From positions 62,001 to 126,000 of the forward strand of contig NZ_LR722658.1 in assembly GCF_902500225.1 (NCBI RefSeq): a stretch of DNA of 64,000 nt, in the 5' to 3' direction. The position numbers were made by a program, and so were the translations under genes. Shown here piece by piece: positions 11,104 to 21,245 of the stretch; the first letter of the stretch is position 1, and each line of letters starts with the position of its first letter. Below the pieces are notes generated by a model. That model was given only the letters and a program-made list of their open reading frames with translations. It did no database searches and was not told the origin of the DNA. This stretch comes from Buttiauxella massiliensis. Its GTDB lineage: Bacteria; Pseudomonadota; Gammaproteobacteria; Enterobacterales; Enterobacteriaceae.

Positions 11104-11865
11104 ATGGTTTCAACTTCAGGAGCCGGGCCACGTAGTGGCGTTTATTACTTTTCGCAAGGCTGGAAGCTGGTACATCAGCCTGGAATCAGGCGCTTCGTAC
11201 TCATGCCATTGTTGGTCAATATTTTATTGATGGGTGGAGCATTTTGGTGGTTGTTTACTCGCCTGGATGTTTGGGTTCCCACACTTCTTTCTTACGTTCC
11301 AGATTGGTTACAGTGGTTGAGCTATCTCATTTGGCCACTGGCAGTCGTGTCTATCTTGCTGGTATTTGGCTACTTCTTCTCAACCATCGCAAACTGGATT
11401 GCTGCCCCCTTTAACGGCTTACTGGCAGAACAACTCGAAGCTCGTCTGACTGGCGCAACACCTCCGGATACCGGCGTGTTAGGTATCATGAAAGATGTTC
11501 CACGTATTATGAAACGCGAATGGCAAAAGCTCTCCTGGTATCTACCGCGAGCGCTTGTATTGCTGGTTCTCTACTTTATCCCTGGTATTGGCCAAACCGT
11601 CGCGCCAGTTTTATGGTTCTTATTTAGCGCCTGGATGCTGGCTATCCAGTATTGCGATTACCCATTTGATAACCATAAAGTGCCATTTAAAGAAATGCGC
11701 ATCTCACTGCGTGAGAAGAAAATCATTAACATGCAGTTTGGCTCACTAGTCAGTATGTTTACGCTTATCCCATTCCTGAATCTGGTTATCATGCCAGTCG
11801 CTGTATGTGGTGCTACTGCCATGTGGGTCGACTGCTATCGCCCTAAACACGCCATGTGGAAGTAA
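11104..11865 (+). CDS. cysZ: Sulfate permease CysZ
   Basis: A 253-residue inner membrane protein, the same length as E. coli CysZ, which mediates high-affinity sulfate uptake for cysteine synthesis. Hydrophobic segments lie near residues 30-50, 72-95, 147-170 and 205-230, with the family sequences [16 protein letters not shown] and [20 protein letters not shown] stands about 12 bases before the ATG. It lies upstream of cysK but a terminator separates the two. Confidence 0.95.
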   Translation: MVSTSGAGPRSGVYYFSQGWKLVHQPGIRRFVLMPLLVNILLMGGAFWWLFTRLDVWVPTLLSYVPDWLQWLSYLIWPLAVVSILLVFGYFFSTIANWIAAPFNGLLAEQLEARLTGATPPDTGVLGIMKDVPRIMKREWQKLSWYLPRALVLLVLYFIPGIGQTVAPVLWFLFSAWMLAIQYCDYPFDNHKVPFKEMRISLREKKIINMQFGSLVSMFTLIPFLNLVIMPVAVCGATAMWVDCYRPKHAMWK

Positions 11866-11872
11866 ATCTGCA

Positions 11873-11896
11873 GGAGCGGCTTATGCCGCTCCTTAT
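11873..11896 (+). terminator. Intrinsic terminator of cysZ
   Basis: The stem GGAGCGGC/GCCGCTCC with loop TTAT is followed by TTATT, directly after the cysZ stop. The T-tract is weak. Confidence 0.7.
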
Positions 11897-12017
11897 TCCT
11901 TCTGGCTTCTGCTTATTTCCCTTCTACATATAGATATGCGATTTCTTTACTTCCGCATAACTTCTAAGCAGGTATGCTGGAGAGGTTTCCCAAATTTCAT
12001 ACAGTTAAGGACGGGTT

Positions 12018-12989
12018 ATGAGCAAGATCTATGAAGACAACTCTCTGACTATCGGTCATACGCCGCTGGTTCGACTGAACCGCATCGGTAATGGACGCAT
12101 CCTGGCCAAGGTAGAGTCCCGTAACCCGAGCTTTAGCGTAAAATGCCGTATCGGGGCCAATATGATTTGGGATGCCGAAAAACGCGGTGTGCTGAAGCCC
12201 GGTATAGAGTTAGTTGAGCCAACCAGTGGTAACACCGGCATTGCACTGGCATATGTCGCCGCAGCACGTGGTTATAAGCTAACGCTAACCATGCCTGAAA
12301 CCATGAGTATTGAACGCCGTAAGCTGCTCAAAGCCCTGGGTGCTAACCTGGTATTGACTGAAGGCGCGAAAGGCATGAAAGGCGCGATTCAGAAAGCAGA
12401 AGAAATTGTTGCCAGTAATCCTGAGAAATTCCTGTTACTGCAACAGTTTAGCAATCCAGCAAACCCTGAAATCCATGAAAAAACTACTGGCCCAGAAATC
12501 TGGGAAGATACAGATGGTGAAGTGGACGTGTTCATCGCTGGTGTTGGCACCGGTGGTACGTTGACTGGTGTGAGCCGCTATATTAAAAACACCAAGGGCA
12601 AAACGGACCTTATCAGTGTGGCCGTTGAGCCAACTGACTCCCCGGTTATTGCTCAGGCATTGGCGGGCGAAGAACTCAAACCTGGTCCACATAAAATTCA
12701 AGGTATCGGTGCTGGTTTTATCCCTGGAAACCTCGATCTGAAACTTATCGACAGAGTCATCGCAATCACTAACGACGAAGCTATTTCTACTGCACGTCGT
12801 TTGATGGAAGAAGAAGGTATTCTGGCAGGAATTTCGTCGGGTGCAGCAGTAGCTGCAGCGTTAAAACTTCAGGAAGATGAAGCATTTACCAATAAAAATA
12901 TTGTGGTTATACTGCCTTCTTCCGGTGAGCGTTACCTGAGTACCGCCCTGTTTGCTGATCTTTTCACTGAAAAAGAACTCCAACAGTGA
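12018..12989 (+). CDS. cysK: Cysteine synthase A (O-acetylserine sulfhydrylase A)
   Basis: CysK makes L-cysteine from O-acetylserine and sulfide with pyridoxal phosphate. The 323-residue protein contains the PLP lysine in [14 protein letters not shown] (K42), the substrate loop [13 protein letters not shown], the phosphate loop [11 protein letters not shown], and SSGAAVAAA. The leader before the ATG contains the ATACAGTTAAGGA element typical of enterobacterial cysK. Expression is expected to depend on CysB; I could not delimit the operator. Its own promoter region lies between the cysZ terminator and 12017. Confidence 0.98.
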   Translation: MSKIYEDNSLTIGHTPLVRLNRIGNGRILAKVESRNPSFSVKCRIGANMIWDAEKRGVLKPGIELVEPTSGNTGIALAYVAAARGYKLTLTMPETMSIERRKLLKALGANLVLTEGAKGMKGAIQKAEEIVASNPEKFLLLQQFSNPANPEIHEKTTGPEIWEDTDGEVDVFIAGVGTGGTLTGVSRYIKNTKGKTDLISVAVEPTDSPVIAQALAGEELKPGPHKIQGIGAGFIPGNLDLKLIDRVIAITNDEAISTARRLMEEEGILAGISSGAAVAAALKLQEDEAFTNKNIVVILPSSGERYLSTALFADLFTEKELQQ

Positions 12990-13011
12990 TGCCAGGCAGG
13001 TAAATCAGTGT

Positions 13012-13039
13012 AAAAAAGCACCCGAATGGGTGCTTTTTT
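13012..13039 (+). terminator. Intrinsic terminator of cysK
   Basis: A hairpin of GCACCC/GGGTGC around GAAT, flanked by six A and six T, ends cysK before the pts promoter region. Confidence 0.92.
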
Positions 13040-13108
13040 GTGGCATACGTCAAACTTTTGGCCACCCTGCCATTGCGTCACTTCGCCAGGTCTGGTATCT
13101 ATCCAGCA

Positions 13109-13133
13109 AATTATTTTGATGCGCGAAATTAAT
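13109..13133 (+). promoter_or_regulatory. Mlc (DgsA) operator upstream of ptsH
   Basis: The sequence TTATTTTGATGCGCGAAATTAA (read in two halves: TTATTTTGATG and CGCGAAATTAA) matches the Mlc repressor consensus, an AT-rich imperfect palindrome around a GCGC core. Mlc represses ptsHI in E. coli when glucose is absent. The gene-free stretch 13040-13384 contains this site, a CRP-like site and the ptsH leader. Confidence 0.7.
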
Positions 13134-13137
13134 CGAA

Positions 13138-13159
13138 AAATGTGATGTGCATCTGCTGA
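13138..13159 (+). promoter_or_regulatory. CRP-like site upstream of ptsH
   Basis: AAATGTGAT is a perfect left CRP half-site; the right half ATCTGCTGA is weak (14 of 22 positions match overall). The pts operon of E. coli is CRP-activated from distal promoters, which fits the position about 230 bases upstream of ptsH. Confidence 0.5.
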
Positions 13160-13384
13160 ATCGATTTAACGATTTGGTGCAAAATCATATTTCACGGCAT
13201 AATGATTAATGACGAGCGAGCCGCAAAGCGCATGGTCGATACCAAAGCACATTTCGTGGTTCCCGAAAGCATCCTGTGTCGCGTAGAGTTACAATTAACA
13301 CGGCGCTAACTATACAGGCTAAAGTTTTGCCACCAGGCTAGACTTTAGTTCCACAACACTAAACCTATAAGTTGGGGAAATACA

Positions 13385-13642
13385 ATGTTCCAGCAAGAAG
13401 TTACCATTACCGCTCCAAACGGTCTGCATACCCGCCCTGCTGCTCAGTTTGTTAAAGAAGCTAAAGGCTTCACTTCTGAGATCACTGTGACCTCCAACGG
13501 CAAAAGCGCAAGCGCGAAAAGCCTGTTCAAACTGCAAACTCTGGGTCTGACCCAAGGTACTGTTGTGACCATCTCCGCTGAAGGTGAAGATGATCAGAAA
13601 GCAGTTGAGCATCTGGTAAAACTGATGGCTGAACTCGAGTAA
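13385..13642 (+). CDS. ptsH: Phosphocarrier protein HPr
   Basis: HPr passes phosphate from enzyme I to the sugar-specific IIA proteins of the PTS. The 85-residue protein carries the phosphorylated histidine H15 in GLHTRPAA and S46 in SAKSLF. GGGGAAA precedes the ATG. It is the first gene of ptsH-ptsI-crr, with ptsI 44 bases downstream. Confidence 0.98.
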   Translation: MFQQEVTITAPNGLHTRPAAQFVKEAKGFTSEITVTSNGKSASAKSLFKLQTLGLTQGTVVTISAEGEDDQKAVEHLVKLMAELE

Positions 13643-13686
13643 GTTCTGGGTTCTTCGTAAATATCAGTCACAAGTAAGGTAGGGTT

Positions 13687-15414
13687 ATGATTTCAGGCAT
13701 TTTAGCATCCCCGGGTATCGCTTTCGGCAAGGCACTTTTGCTGAAGGAAGATGAAATTGTCATCGACCGGAAGAAAATTTCTGCCGACAAAGTTGCGCAG
13801 GAAGTTGAACGTTTCTTAAGCGGGCGCGCTAAAGCGTCAGCACAGTTAGAAGCGATCAAAATTAAAGCTGGCGAGACCTTCGGTGAAGAAAAGGAAGCTA
13901 TCTTCGAAGGCCACATTATGTTGCTGGAAGACGAAGAGCTTGAGCAGGAAATCATAGCCCTTATCACCGATAAGTTAGTGACTGCTGATGCAGCTGCTCA
14001 CGAAATTATCGAAGGCCAAGCGATCGCGCTGGAAGAATTAGACGATGAATACCTGAAAGAACGTGCGGCTGACGTACGTGATATCGGTAAGCGTCTGCTG
14101 CGCAATATCCTTGGTCTGGCAATTATTGACCTTAGCGCCATCCAGGATGAAGTTATCCTTGTCGCTAAAGATTTGACTCCGTCAGAAACCGCACAGCTTA
14201 ACCTGCAAAAGGTTCTGGGTTTCATCACCGATATCGGTGGCCGTACCTCCCACACCTCCATCATGGCGCGTTCTCTTGAACTGCCTGCGATTGTTGGTAC
14301 CGGTAGCGTGACCAGCCAGGTGAAGAATGGCGATTACCTGATCCTCGATGCTGTTAACAATAAAGTTTACGTTAACCCAACCAACGAAGAGATCGAAGCT
14401 CTGCGTGCTGTACAGCAGCAAGAAGCTTCTGAGAAAGCTGAACTGGCGAAACTGAAAGATCTGCCAGCAATCACTCTCGATGGTCATCAGGTAGAAGTAT
14501 GCGCAAACATCGGTACTGTTCGTGATGTCGACGGTGCTGAGCGTAATGGTGCAGAAGGTGTAGGTCTGTATCGTACAGAATTCCTGTTCATGGACCGCGA
14601 TTCACTGCCAACTGAAGATGAGCAGTTCGCGGCGTACAAAGCTGTTGCTGAAGCCTGTGGCTCACAAGCAGTTATCGTACGTACCATGGATATCGGTGGC
14701 GACAAAGAGCTGCCGTACATGAACTTCCCGAAAGAAGAGAACCCGTTCCTGGGCTGGCGTGCAGTGCGTATCGCTATGGATCGTAAAGAGATCCTGTACG
14801 CTCAGGTTCGCGCTATCCTGCGTGCTTCTGTATTCGGTAAATTACGTATCATGTTCCCAATGATCATCTCTGTTGAAGAAGTGCGTGCACTGAAAGCTGA
14901 GATCGAAATCATGAAGGCGCAACTGCGTGAAGAAGGCAAAGCGTTTGACGAAACTATCGAAGTTGGCGTGATGGTTGAGACTCCGGCTGCGGCCACGATT
15001 GCTCGCCATTTGGCTAAAGAAGTCGACTTCTTCAGTATCGGTACCAATGATCTGACGCAGTACACCCTGGCAGTTGACCGTGGTAATGATATGATTTCAC
15101 ATCTTTACCAGCCAATGTCACCGTCTGTACTAACTCTGATTAAGCAAGTTATTGATGCTTCTCATGCAGAAGGTAAATGGACCGGTATGTGTGGTGAGCT
15201 TGCAGGCGACGAACGTGCTACACTTCTGTTGCTGGGAATGGGTCTGGACGAATTTAGTATGAGCTCCATTTCTATCCCGCGCATTAAGAAGATTATTCGT
15301 AACACGAACTTCGAAGATGCGAAGGTGTTAGCAGAGCAAGCACTTGCTCAACCGACAACGGACGAGTTAATGATGCTGGTTAACAAGTTCATTGAAGAAA
15401 AAACAATCTGCTAA
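13687..15414 (+). CDS. ptsI: PTS enzyme I
   Basis: Enzyme I takes phosphate from phosphoenolpyruvate and gives it to HPr. The 575-residue product has the swivelling domain with the active histidine in [14 protein letters not shown] (about residue 189), followed by the TIM-barrel PEP-binding domain with [22 protein letters not shown] and the catalytic cysteine in [10 protein letters not shown]. The start [18 protein letters not shown] is the standard one. Second gene of the operon. Confidence 0.98.
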   Translation: MISGILASPGIAFGKALLLKEDEIVIDRKKISADKVAQEVERFLSGRAKASAQLEAIKIKAGETFGEEKEAIFEGHIMLLEDEELEQEIIALITDKLVTADAAAHEIIEGQAIALEELDDEYLKERAADVRDIGKRLLRNILGLAIIDLSAIQDEVILVAKDLTPSETAQLNLQKVLGFITDIGGRTSHTSIMARSLELPAIVGTGSVTSQVKNGDYLILDAVNNKVYVNPTNEEIEALRAVQQQEASEKAELAKLKDLPAITLDGHQVEVCANIGTVRDVDGAERNGAEGVGLYRTEFLFMDRDSLPTEDEQFAAYKAVAEACGSQAVIVRTMDIGGDKELPYMNFPKEENPFLGWRAVRIAMDRKEILYAQVRAILRASVFGKLRIMFPMIISVEEVRALKAEIEIMKAQLREEGKAFDETIEVGVMVETPAAATIARHLAKEVDFFSIGTNDLTQYTLAVDRGNDMISHLYQPMSPSVLTLIKQVIDASHAEGKWTGMCGELAGDERATLLLLGMGLDEFSMSSISIPRIKKIIRNTNFEDAKVLAEQALAQPTTDELMMLVNKFIEEKTIC

Positions 15415-15454
15415 TCCACCGGATGCGGCCCAATTTACTGCTTAGGAGAAGATC

Positions 15455-15964
15455 ATGGGTTTGTTTGATAAACTGAAATCTCTGGTTTCTGATGATAAAA
15501 AAGACACCGGAACCATTGAGATTGTTGCCCCACTTTCTGGCGAAATCGTTAACATTGAAGATGTTCCAGATGTGGTTTTCGCCGAGAAGATTGTTGGTGA
15601 TGGCATTGCAATTAAACCGACTGGCAACAAAATGGTTGCTCCGGTTGACGGCACCATCGGTAAAATCTTCGAAACTAACCATGCTTTCTCTATCGAATCC
15701 GATAGCGGCATTGAGTTGTTCGTCCACTTCGGTATCGACACTGTTGAACTGAAAGGCGAAGGCTTCAAACGCATCGCAGAAGAAGGCCAGCGTGTTAAGA
15801 AAGGCGACGTAGTTATCGAGTTCGATTTGGCCCTGCTGGAAGAGAAAGCGAAGTCTACCCTGACTCCGGTTGTTATCTCCAACATGGACGAAATCAAAGA
15901 GCTGATCAAACTGACTGGTAGCGTGACTGTGGGCGAAACCCCGGTAATCCGCATCAAGAAGTAA
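15455..15964 (+). CDS. crr: PTS glucose-specific enzyme IIA
   Basis: IIA-Glc carries phosphate from HPr to IICB-Glc and, by its phosphorylation state, controls adenylate cyclase and several sugar permeases (inducer exclusion). The 169-residue protein has both active-site histidines: H76 in ETNHAFSI and H91 in LFVHFGID (counting the initiator Met; H75 and H90 in mature numbering). AGGAGA precedes the ATG. It is the last gene of the pts operon and is followed by a strong terminator. Confidence 0.98.
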   Translation: MGLFDKLKSLVSDDKKDTGTIEIVAPLSGEIVNIEDVPDVVFAEKIVGDGIAIKPTGNKMVAPVDGTIGKIFETNHAFSIESDSGIELFVHFGIDTVELKGEGFKRIAEEGQRVKKGDVVIEFDLALLEEKAKSTLTPVVISNMDEIKELIKLTGSVTVGETPVIRIKK

Positions 15965-15980
15965 GCTATCCGCACAATGG

Positions 15981-16011
15981 AAAACGGCACCCCTGAGGTG
16001 CCGTTTTTTTT
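15981..16011. terminator. Terminator between crr and cysM
   Basis: A stem of AAAACGGCACC/GGTGCCGTTTT around CCTGA with a long T-run ends crr. The A-run on the other side lets it also serve the convergent cysM. Confidence 0.93.
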
Positions 16012-16025
16012 GGCAAACTCCAGGA

Positions 16026-16937
16026 TCAGATTCCAGAGCCTTGCGAATAACTCTCTTCGCCAAACACGCCGGTCGATAAATAACGGTCACCGCGATCGCA
16101 GATAATCGCCACAACCACAGACCCTGGGTTTGCCTGTGCAACACGTAATGCACCAGCAACCGCACCGCCGGAACTCACGCCGCAGAAAATCCCCTCTTCA
16201 CGCGCAAGTTTGCGCATGGTTCTTTCGGCGTCGACCTGCGACATATCAATCACTTCATCAACCAGACTTGGGTTGAAGATCTTCGGCAGCCACTCTTCGG
16301 GCCAACGGCGAATGCCTGGAATACTGCTGCCATCTTCCGGCTGCAGGCCGACGATTTTCACCGATTTTTCCTGCTCGCGCATAAACTGGCTGACGCCGGT
16401 TACTGTTCCGGTCGTGCCCATGCTGGAAACGAAGTGCGTGATTCGCCCCTGGGTTTGCTGCCAGATTTCTGGCCCGGTGGTGCTGTAGTGCGCATAGGGA
16501 TTATCAGGATTGTTAAACTGGTCGAGAACTTTCCCTTCGCCACGTTCATCCATCAAACGGGCCATTTCACGCGCGCCTTCCATGCCCTGCTCTTTGGTCA
16601 CCAAAATCAGTTCTGCGCCATAAGCCTGCATCGCCGCTTTGCGTTCCATGCTCATGTTATCGGGCATTAAAAGCTTCATTCGATAGCCTTTAAGCGCTGC
16701 AATCATCGCCAGCGCAATACCGGTATTGCCGCTGGTCGCTTCAATGAGCGTATCTCCTGGGGAGATTTCACCGCGAGCTTCTGCGCGCACAATCATAGAA
16801 AGTGCCGCGCGATCTTTTACCGAGCCTGCCGGGTTATTCCCCTCAAGCTTCACCCAAATTTCACTGCCGTTATCAAGGCCGGTGCGCTGCAATTTAACCA
16901 GAGGTGTATTGCCAATCGTGCTTTCTAAGGTGTTCAC
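16026..16937 (-). CDS. cysM: Cysteine synthase B
   Basis: CysM makes cysteine from O-acetylserine with sulfide, or S-sulfocysteine with thiosulfate, using PLP. The GTG at 16937 gives NTLESTIGNTPLVKLQ and 303 residues, the E. coli length; a TTG at 16949 is an earlier in-frame possibility. The PLP lysine is in NPAGSVKDRAAL, followed by [13 protein letters not shown] and GTTGTVTGVS. It is the last gene of cysPTWAM but is set off from cysA by a hairpin that looks like a full intrinsic terminator. Confidence 0.97.
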   Translation of the reverse strand: MNTLESTIGNTPLVKLQRTGLDNGSEIWVKLEGNNPAGSVKDRAALSMIVRAEARGEISPGDTLIEATSGNTGIALAMIAALKGYRMKLLMPDNMSMERKAAMQAYGAELILVTKEQGMEGAREMARLMDERGEGKVLDQFNNPDNPYAHYSTTGPEIWQQTQGRITHFVSSMGTTGTVTGVSQFMREQEKSVKIVGLQPEDGSSIPGIRRWPEEWLPKIFNPSLVDEVIDMSQVDAERTMRKLAREEGIFCGVSSGGAVAGALRVAQANPGSVVVAIICDRGDRYLSTGVFGEESYSQGSGI

Positions 16938-16947
16938 TTGCCTGTCC

Positions 16948-16983
16948 AAAAAATAAGAAAAGCGGCCACGTGGGCCGCCTTTG
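16948..16983 (-). terminator. Terminator-like hairpin between cysA and cysM
   Basis: On the minus strand a GC-rich stem (AAGGCGGCC pairing with GGCCGCTT, one bulge, loop CACGT) is followed by TTTTCTTATTTTTT. It sits after the cysA stop and just before the cysM ribosome site, so cysM would be read only by read-through or from its own start. Confidence 0.8.
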
Positions 16984-17008
16984 CGTGTCGTGTTGTTCAG
17001 TAAACTTA

Positions 17009-18094
17009 TCAGGCTGATTGAGCCAGGTCTACACCCTGAATTCGGTTGTTGCCTTCATACAAGCGCGCATGTTGCAAGCCAACGAACAGACGCTCGCCAC
17101 GTACCGGGACATGATTTTCACGTAGAACAACGGTTAATGGTTCGTCATACCAGCCGATCGGCTGCACAACCAACTGCATATAATGTCCACGTGGGCTGAT
17201 TTCCAGCACCTGTACCGGGAGTGGAGAGTCGAGATTAGTACGGCGACTGACATCTACTTCCCATGGGCGTAAGAATAAATCAACAGCCCCCTGATATGCA
17301 GGAGTGAAGCCCAGCGGCCAGCGGTGTGCGCCTACATGGAACTGGCTGCCGCGAATAGTGCCTTTCATACGGTTCACTTCGCCGAGGAACTCCAGCACAA
17401 AACGAGTCGCTGGTTCGCGCCATACCGCTTCTGGCGTATCAACCTGCTCGATATTCCCCTGGCTCATTACGACAACCCTATCCGCAACTTCCATCGCTTC
17501 TTCCTGATCGTGGGTCACGAATACGCTGGTGAATTTCAGCTCTTCATGCAACTGGCGCAACCAGCGACGTAACTCTTTACGCACCTGAGCATCCAGTGCG
17601 CCAAACGGCTCATCAAGCAGCAGGATTTGCGGCTCAACCGCCAGCGCGCGTGCCAGAGCGACACGTTGCTTCTGCCCACCAGAAAGCTGTGCCGGGAAAC
17701 GATCTGCCAGATGTGATAACTGCACCATCTCCAGCAAACGAGTCACTTTCTGTTTAATAGCCGCAGACGATGGACGCTCACGGCGCGGTAAAACCGTCAG
17801 GCCGAAGGCGATATTGTCGAAAACAGTCATATGGCGGAACAGCGCGTAATGCTGGAACACGAAGCCCACTTTACGTTCACGCGCGTGAATGCGACTGACA
17901 TCAGTGCCATGGAAACTAATGCGCCCGCTGTTCTGGTGCTCAAGCCCGGCAATAATACGCAGCAGCGTGGTTTTGCCCGAACCCGATGGGCCTAACAGCG
18001 CTACCATTTGACCAGAAGGGATATCCAGAGAGATATCATTCAGCACCTGGGTGCGACCAAAAGATTTCTTAATATTGGTAATATCAATGCTCAT
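17009..18094 (-). CDS. cysA: Sulfate/thiosulfate ABC transporter ATPase CysA
   Basis: CysA powers the CysTW permease. The 361-residue protein shows Walker [12 protein letters not shown] (about 36-46), Q-loop VFQHYALF, signature [15 protein letters not shown], Walker [13 protein letters not shown] and the switch histidine in [10 protein letters not shown]. The region after residue 240 is the regulatory extension of this subfamily. Its start overlaps the cysW end by 11 bases, which supports coupled translation. Confidence 0.97.
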   Translation of the reverse strand: MSIDITNIKKSFGRTQVLNDISLDIPSGQMVALLGPSGSGKTTLLRIIAGLEHQNSGRISFHGTDVSRIHARERKVGFVFQHYALFRHMTVFDNIAFGLTVLPRRERPSSAAIKQKVTRLLEMVQLSHLADRFPAQLSGGQKQRVALARALAVEPQILLLDEPFGALDAQVRKELRRWLRQLHEELKFTSVFVTHDQEEAMEVADRVVVMSQGNIEQVDTPEAVWREPATRFVLEFLGEVNRMKGTIRGSQFHVGAHRWPLGFTPAYQGAVDLFLRPWEVDVSRRTNLDSPLPVQVLEISPRGHYMQLVVQPIGWYDEPLTVVLRENHVPVRGERLFVGLQHARLYEGNNRIQGVDLAQSA

Positions 18095-18959
18095 GATTCC
18101 CCTCCTGTTGCAGGCGTTTTTCCTGGCTATTCAAACGCCACTGCACCGCACTCTTTAAGAACAACGTAACGATTGCCATCAGGGTTAATAACGCAGCGGC
18201 GGTAAACGAGCCGACTGTGTTGTAGTCCTGCTGTAGCAATTCAATCTGTAACGGCAGCGAGAATGTCTCGCCGCGAATCGAACCGGAAACCACCGATACC
18301 GCACCAAACTCGCCAATGGCGCGGGCGTTGGTCAACACCACGCCGTAGAGCAGAGCCCAACGGATATTGGGTAATGTGACGCGGCGGAACATCTGCCAAC
18401 CGGATGCGCCGAGTAAAATAGCCGCTTCGTCCTCCTGGCTGCCCTGGCTCAACATCACCGGCACCAGTTCGCGCACCACAAACGGGCACGTCACGAAAAT
18501 TGTCACTAAAACCATGCCCGGCCAGGCGAACATAATCTGAATGTTGTGCTCGTCCATAAAACCCGCCAGCGGGCCGTTGGAGCCGTAAAACAGCAGGTAA
18601 ACTAAACCGGCGACCACTGGCGAAACCGCAAAGGGAATGTCCAGCAGCGTCAGCAATAACTGGCGTCCTGGGAAATCAAAACGCGTTACCAGCCACGCCA
18701 GCAAAATACCGAACACCAGGTTCACCGGCACGGTAATCAGCGCAATCATCACCGTCAGCCAGATGGCATGAAGCATATCCGGGTCGACAATATTCTGTAG
18801 CGCAGGCATCAGCCCTTTCGAGAAAGCCTGAGCGAAAATAGAGGCCACCGGTACCACCAGCAGCAAAAATGAAATCAGCACGCCGAGGCCAATCAGTGTC
18901 CATTTGCCCCAGTTAAATCCCGTGCGGCGATAGCTTTTCAATTCAGTTACGTCCGTCAT
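18084..18959 (-). CDS. cysW: Sulfate/thiosulfate ABC transporter permease CysW
   Basis: A 291-residue inner membrane permease with about six helices and the coupling-loop motif [20 protein letters not shown] followed by [11 protein letters not shown]. It pairs with CysT. The ATG shares one base with the cysT stop (TGATG), and the gene overlaps cysA. Confidence 0.97.
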   Translation of the reverse strand: MTDVTELKSYRRTGFNWGKWTLIGLGVLISFLLLVVPVASIFAQAFSKGLMPALQNIVDPDMLHAIWLTVMIALITVPVNLVFGILLAWLVTRFDFPGRQLLLTLLDIPFAVSPVVAGLVYLLFYGSNGPLAGFMDEHNIQIMFAWPGMVLVTIFVTCPFVVRELVPVMLSQGSQEDEAAILLGASGWQMFRRVTLPNIRWALLYGVVLTNARAIGEFGAVSVVSGSIRGETFSLPLQIELLQQDYNTVGSFTAAALLTLMAIVTLFLKSAVQWRLNSQEKRLQQEGNHEH

Positions 18960-19792
18960 CAGTGACCTACCACGCGCCGACCAAAGCGACTTTGCAACGT
19001 GTTAATGGTAAACAGCAGCAGCAGTGAAGCAGCAAGGATCACCGAGGCAATCGCACTGGCTGCCGGGTAATCGAACTCCTGCAAACGCACGAAAATCATC
19101 AGCGATGTCACTTCGGTTTTCCAGGCGATGTTGCCGGCGATAAATATCACCGCACCAAACTCGCCGAGGCTGCGCGTGAATGACAGCGCCACGCCCGCCA
19201 TCAATGCGGGGGAAAGCTCCGGTAAAATCACACGGCGAAAACTCTGCCAGCGCGTCGCACCGAGGGTTTCAGCCGCTTCTTCATATTCCGGGCCAAGTTC
19301 TTCAAGCACCGGTTGGATAGTACGCACCACAAACGGGATGCTGGTAAATGCCATCGCCACCGCGATACCCAGCCAGGTGTAAGTCACTTTGATGCCAAAC
19401 TGCGCCAGCCATTCGCCGTACCAACCGTTAACGGAAAACAGCCCCGCCAGCGTTAAACCTGCAACGGCGGTTGGCAGTGCAAACGGCAAGTCCATCAAAG
19501 CATCGAGCAGGCTGCGGCCGGGAAATTGATAACGCGTTAAAATCCACGCCATCAACATACCAAACGCGCCGTTAAAGATTGAGGCAACCCCCGCCGACAG
19601 CAGTGTGACTTTATATGCCGCCACTACCTGCGGGTTGGTGATCACTTCCCAATACTGAGCCAGCGTCATCTCGGAAAGCTGCATTACCAGCGCGCTTAAA
19701 GGCAGCAGCAAAATCAGGCAAACAAACAGCAAACTGGTGCCGAGGCTTAAGGTAAAGCCCGGCAGCACCCGTTTAGAAGCAACAGCAAACAT
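18959..19792 (-). CDS. cysU: Sulfate/thiosulfate ABC transporter permease CysT (CysU)
   Basis: A 277-residue permease with about six membrane helices. The EAA coupling loop reads EEAAETLGATRWQSFRRVILP and is followed by SLGEFGAVIFIAG. It forms the membrane channel with CysW. The start codon overlaps the cysP stop by one base, so cysP-T-W-A are tightly coupled. Confidence 0.97.
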   Translation of the reverse strand: MFAVASKRVLPGFTLSLGTSLLFVCLILLLPLSALVMQLSEMTLAQYWEVITNPQVVAAYKVTLLSAGVASIFNGAFGMLMAWILTRYQFPGRSLLDALMDLPFALPTAVAGLTLAGLFSVNGWYGEWLAQFGIKVTYTWLGIAVAMAFTSIPFVVRTIQPVLEELGPEYEEAAETLGATRWQSFRRVILPELSPALMAGVALSFTRSLGEFGAVIFIAGNIAWKTEVTSLMIFVRLQEFDYPAASAIASVILAASLLLLFTINTLQSRFGRRVVGH

Positions 19793-20808
19793 TACTCACG
19801 CCCCTTGCCGAGCAACTTGTCGAACTCACCGCCACTGGCAAAGTGGGTTTTCATCGCTTCTGGCCAACCGCCAAATTCGTCTTCGACGCGGAACAGTTCG
19901 GTCTGCGGGAATTTATCTTTCAGTTTCGCCATCACTTCCGGGTTATTCACGCGGTAGTAATAGTCAGTAATGATGGTTTGCGCCGCAGGGCTATACAAGA
20001 AGTTCAGGTACTCTTTCACCGCTTTTTCAGTGCCGTTGGCTTTAACGTTTTTATCCACCCAGGCCACCGGGAATTCAGCAAGAATGTTGACCTTAGGCAC
20101 CACCACTTCGTAGCCATCTTTCTCGTACTGTTTGCTAATGTTGTTAACTTCAGACTCAAAGCTAATCAGCACATCACCCAGGTTACGCTCAACAAATGTC
20201 GTGGTTGCGCCACGGCCACCGGTATCAAACACTTCGACGTTTTTCAGGAACTGCGTCATATACTGTTCGGTTTTGGCTTTATCGCCACCGTCAGCTTTGT
20301 TTGCCGCACCCCATGCGCCTAAGTAGGTGTAACGGGCGTTACCGGAAGTTTTTGGGTTAGGGAAAATGAGTTTTACGTCCGGGCGAACCAGGTCGCTCCA
20401 GTCGTGAATATTTTTAGGGTTGCCCTTGCGTACCAGGAACGCCATGGTGGAATAGAACGGCGAACTGTTGTTTGGCAAACGGGTCTGCCAGTCGGCGGGA
20501 ATCAGGTTGCCTTTGTCATGCAGGATCTGCACATCAGAAACCTGGTTATAAGTTACAACGTCTGCTTTTAAGCCCTGCAAAATCGCCAGTGCCTGTTTTG
20601 ATGACCCGGCATGAGATTGTTTAATCACCAGCTTGTCGCCGTTATTTTCCTCAGCCCACTGCTTCTGGAAGGCAGGATTGAGCGCGGCAAAAAGCTCGCG
20701 AGACACATCATAAGAGCTGTTCAGCAGTTCCGTGGCATGAGCTGAACCTGCCAGCAACGCAGAAACAACCAAAGCACTCCAGACTTTTTTAACCGATGTC
20801 ATTGCCAT
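19792..20808 (-). CDS. cysP: Thiosulfate/sulfate-binding periplasmic protein CysP
   Basis: CysP is the periplasmic binding protein that delivers thiosulfate or sulfate to CysTWA. The 338-residue precursor has a Sec signal peptide ending in GSAHA before [15 protein letters not shown]. Anion-binding family segments are present: [22 protein letters not shown] and [13 protein letters not shown] lies 6 bases before the ATG at 20808. It heads the operon, which is expected to be CysB-dependent. An ERIC element lies only about 20 bases upstream of the start. Confidence 0.97.
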   Translation of the reverse strand: MAMTSVKKVWSALVVSALLAGSAHATELLNSSYDVSRELFAALNPAFQKQWAEENNGDKLVIKQSHAGSSKQALAILQGLKADVVTYNQVSDVQILHDKGNLIPADWQTRLPNNSSPFYSTMAFLVRKGNPKNIHDWSDLVRPDVKLIFPNPKTSGNARYTYLGAWGAANKADGGDKAKTEQYMTQFLKNVEVFDTGGRGATTTFVERNLGDVLISFESEVNNISKQYEKDGYEVVVPKVNILAEFPVAWVDKNVKANGTEKAVKEYLNFLYSPAAQTIITDYYYRVNNPEVMAKLKDKFPQTELFRVEDEFGGWPEAMKTHFASGGEFDKLLGKGRE

Positions 20809-20829
20809 TGGGCACCCTTATAAATGTTA

Positions 20830-20955
20830 TATACCCATCATCTTTCAAGTTGCAGATGCGTTGGCTGCTCTCGTTCACCCGAATCACTTACTTGTGTAAG
20901 CTCATCGGGATTCGCTCGTTTGCCGCCTTCCTGCATCTTGAAATATTTTGGGTAT
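20830..20955. repeat. ERIC element 1, directly upstream of cysP
   Basis: About 126 bases bounded by the inverted ends ATACCCATCAT...TTTGGGTAT. The centre CACTTACTTGTGTAAGCTC with flanking CCGAAT/ATTCG is that of an enterobacterial repetitive intergenic consensus (ERIC/IRU). It lies between the cysP ribosome site and any upstream promoter, so it would be transcribed as part of the cysP leader and fold into a long hairpin. Confidence 0.9.
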
Positions 20956-21052
20956 TACGGTCTGCTTAATTGTGACCAGTGTATTTATAACGAGTGTCAA
21001 AGCTGTAACGGTTTTATATATCGTTTGGTGATTTGCAATAAGAAAGGGATAT
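20956..21052 (-). promoter_or_regulatory. Probable location of the cysP promoter, between two ERIC elements
   Basis: This 97-base AT-rich stretch is the only non-repeat sequence close upstream of cysP. On the minus strand it holds TATATAAAA and TTATAAATA elements that could be -10 boxes. No CysB site can be delimited by eye, since CysB sites have weak consensus. Call made by position. Confidence 0.3.
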
Positions 21053-21177
21053 ATACCCGTCATACTTCAAGTTGCACATGCGTTGACTGCGTCCGTTCGC
21101 CCCAGTCACATAGTTATCTATGCTCCTGGGGACTTACAGACTTGTCGCCTTTGGGCAACTCGAATTATTTAGGGTAT
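21053..21177. repeat. ERIC element 2, upstream of cysP
   Basis: About 125 bases with ends ATATACCCGTCATACTTC...GAATTATTTAGGGTAT and centre CACATAGTTATCTATGCTCC. The centre differs from elements 1, 3 and 4 and is the reverse complement of that in element 5 (33374-33502). It has the same orientation as element 1, opposite to elements 3 to 5. Confidence 0.9.
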
Positions 21178-21210
21178 CGTTTTGATATATGAAGGGTTTA
21201 AGCCTTTTTA

Positions 21211-21239
21211 GGGTGGATAAGCGCAGCGCCATCCACCAT
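21211..21239. repeat. REP-like palindrome after yfeX
   Basis: GGTGGAT (21212-21218) and ATCCACC (21231-21237) enclose AAGCGCAGCGCC. The layout resembles short REP/PU palindromes found at 3' ends of enterobacterial genes. It follows the yfeX stop on the transcribed strand. Confidence 0.55.
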
Positions 21240-21245
21240 TTAATT

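Noticed and set aside
20824-21192. A 122-codon Cys/Ser-rich frame upstream of cysP
   Set aside because: It is a translation through the two ERIC elements; the same peptide pattern appears in frames over the other ERICs, which shows its origin.
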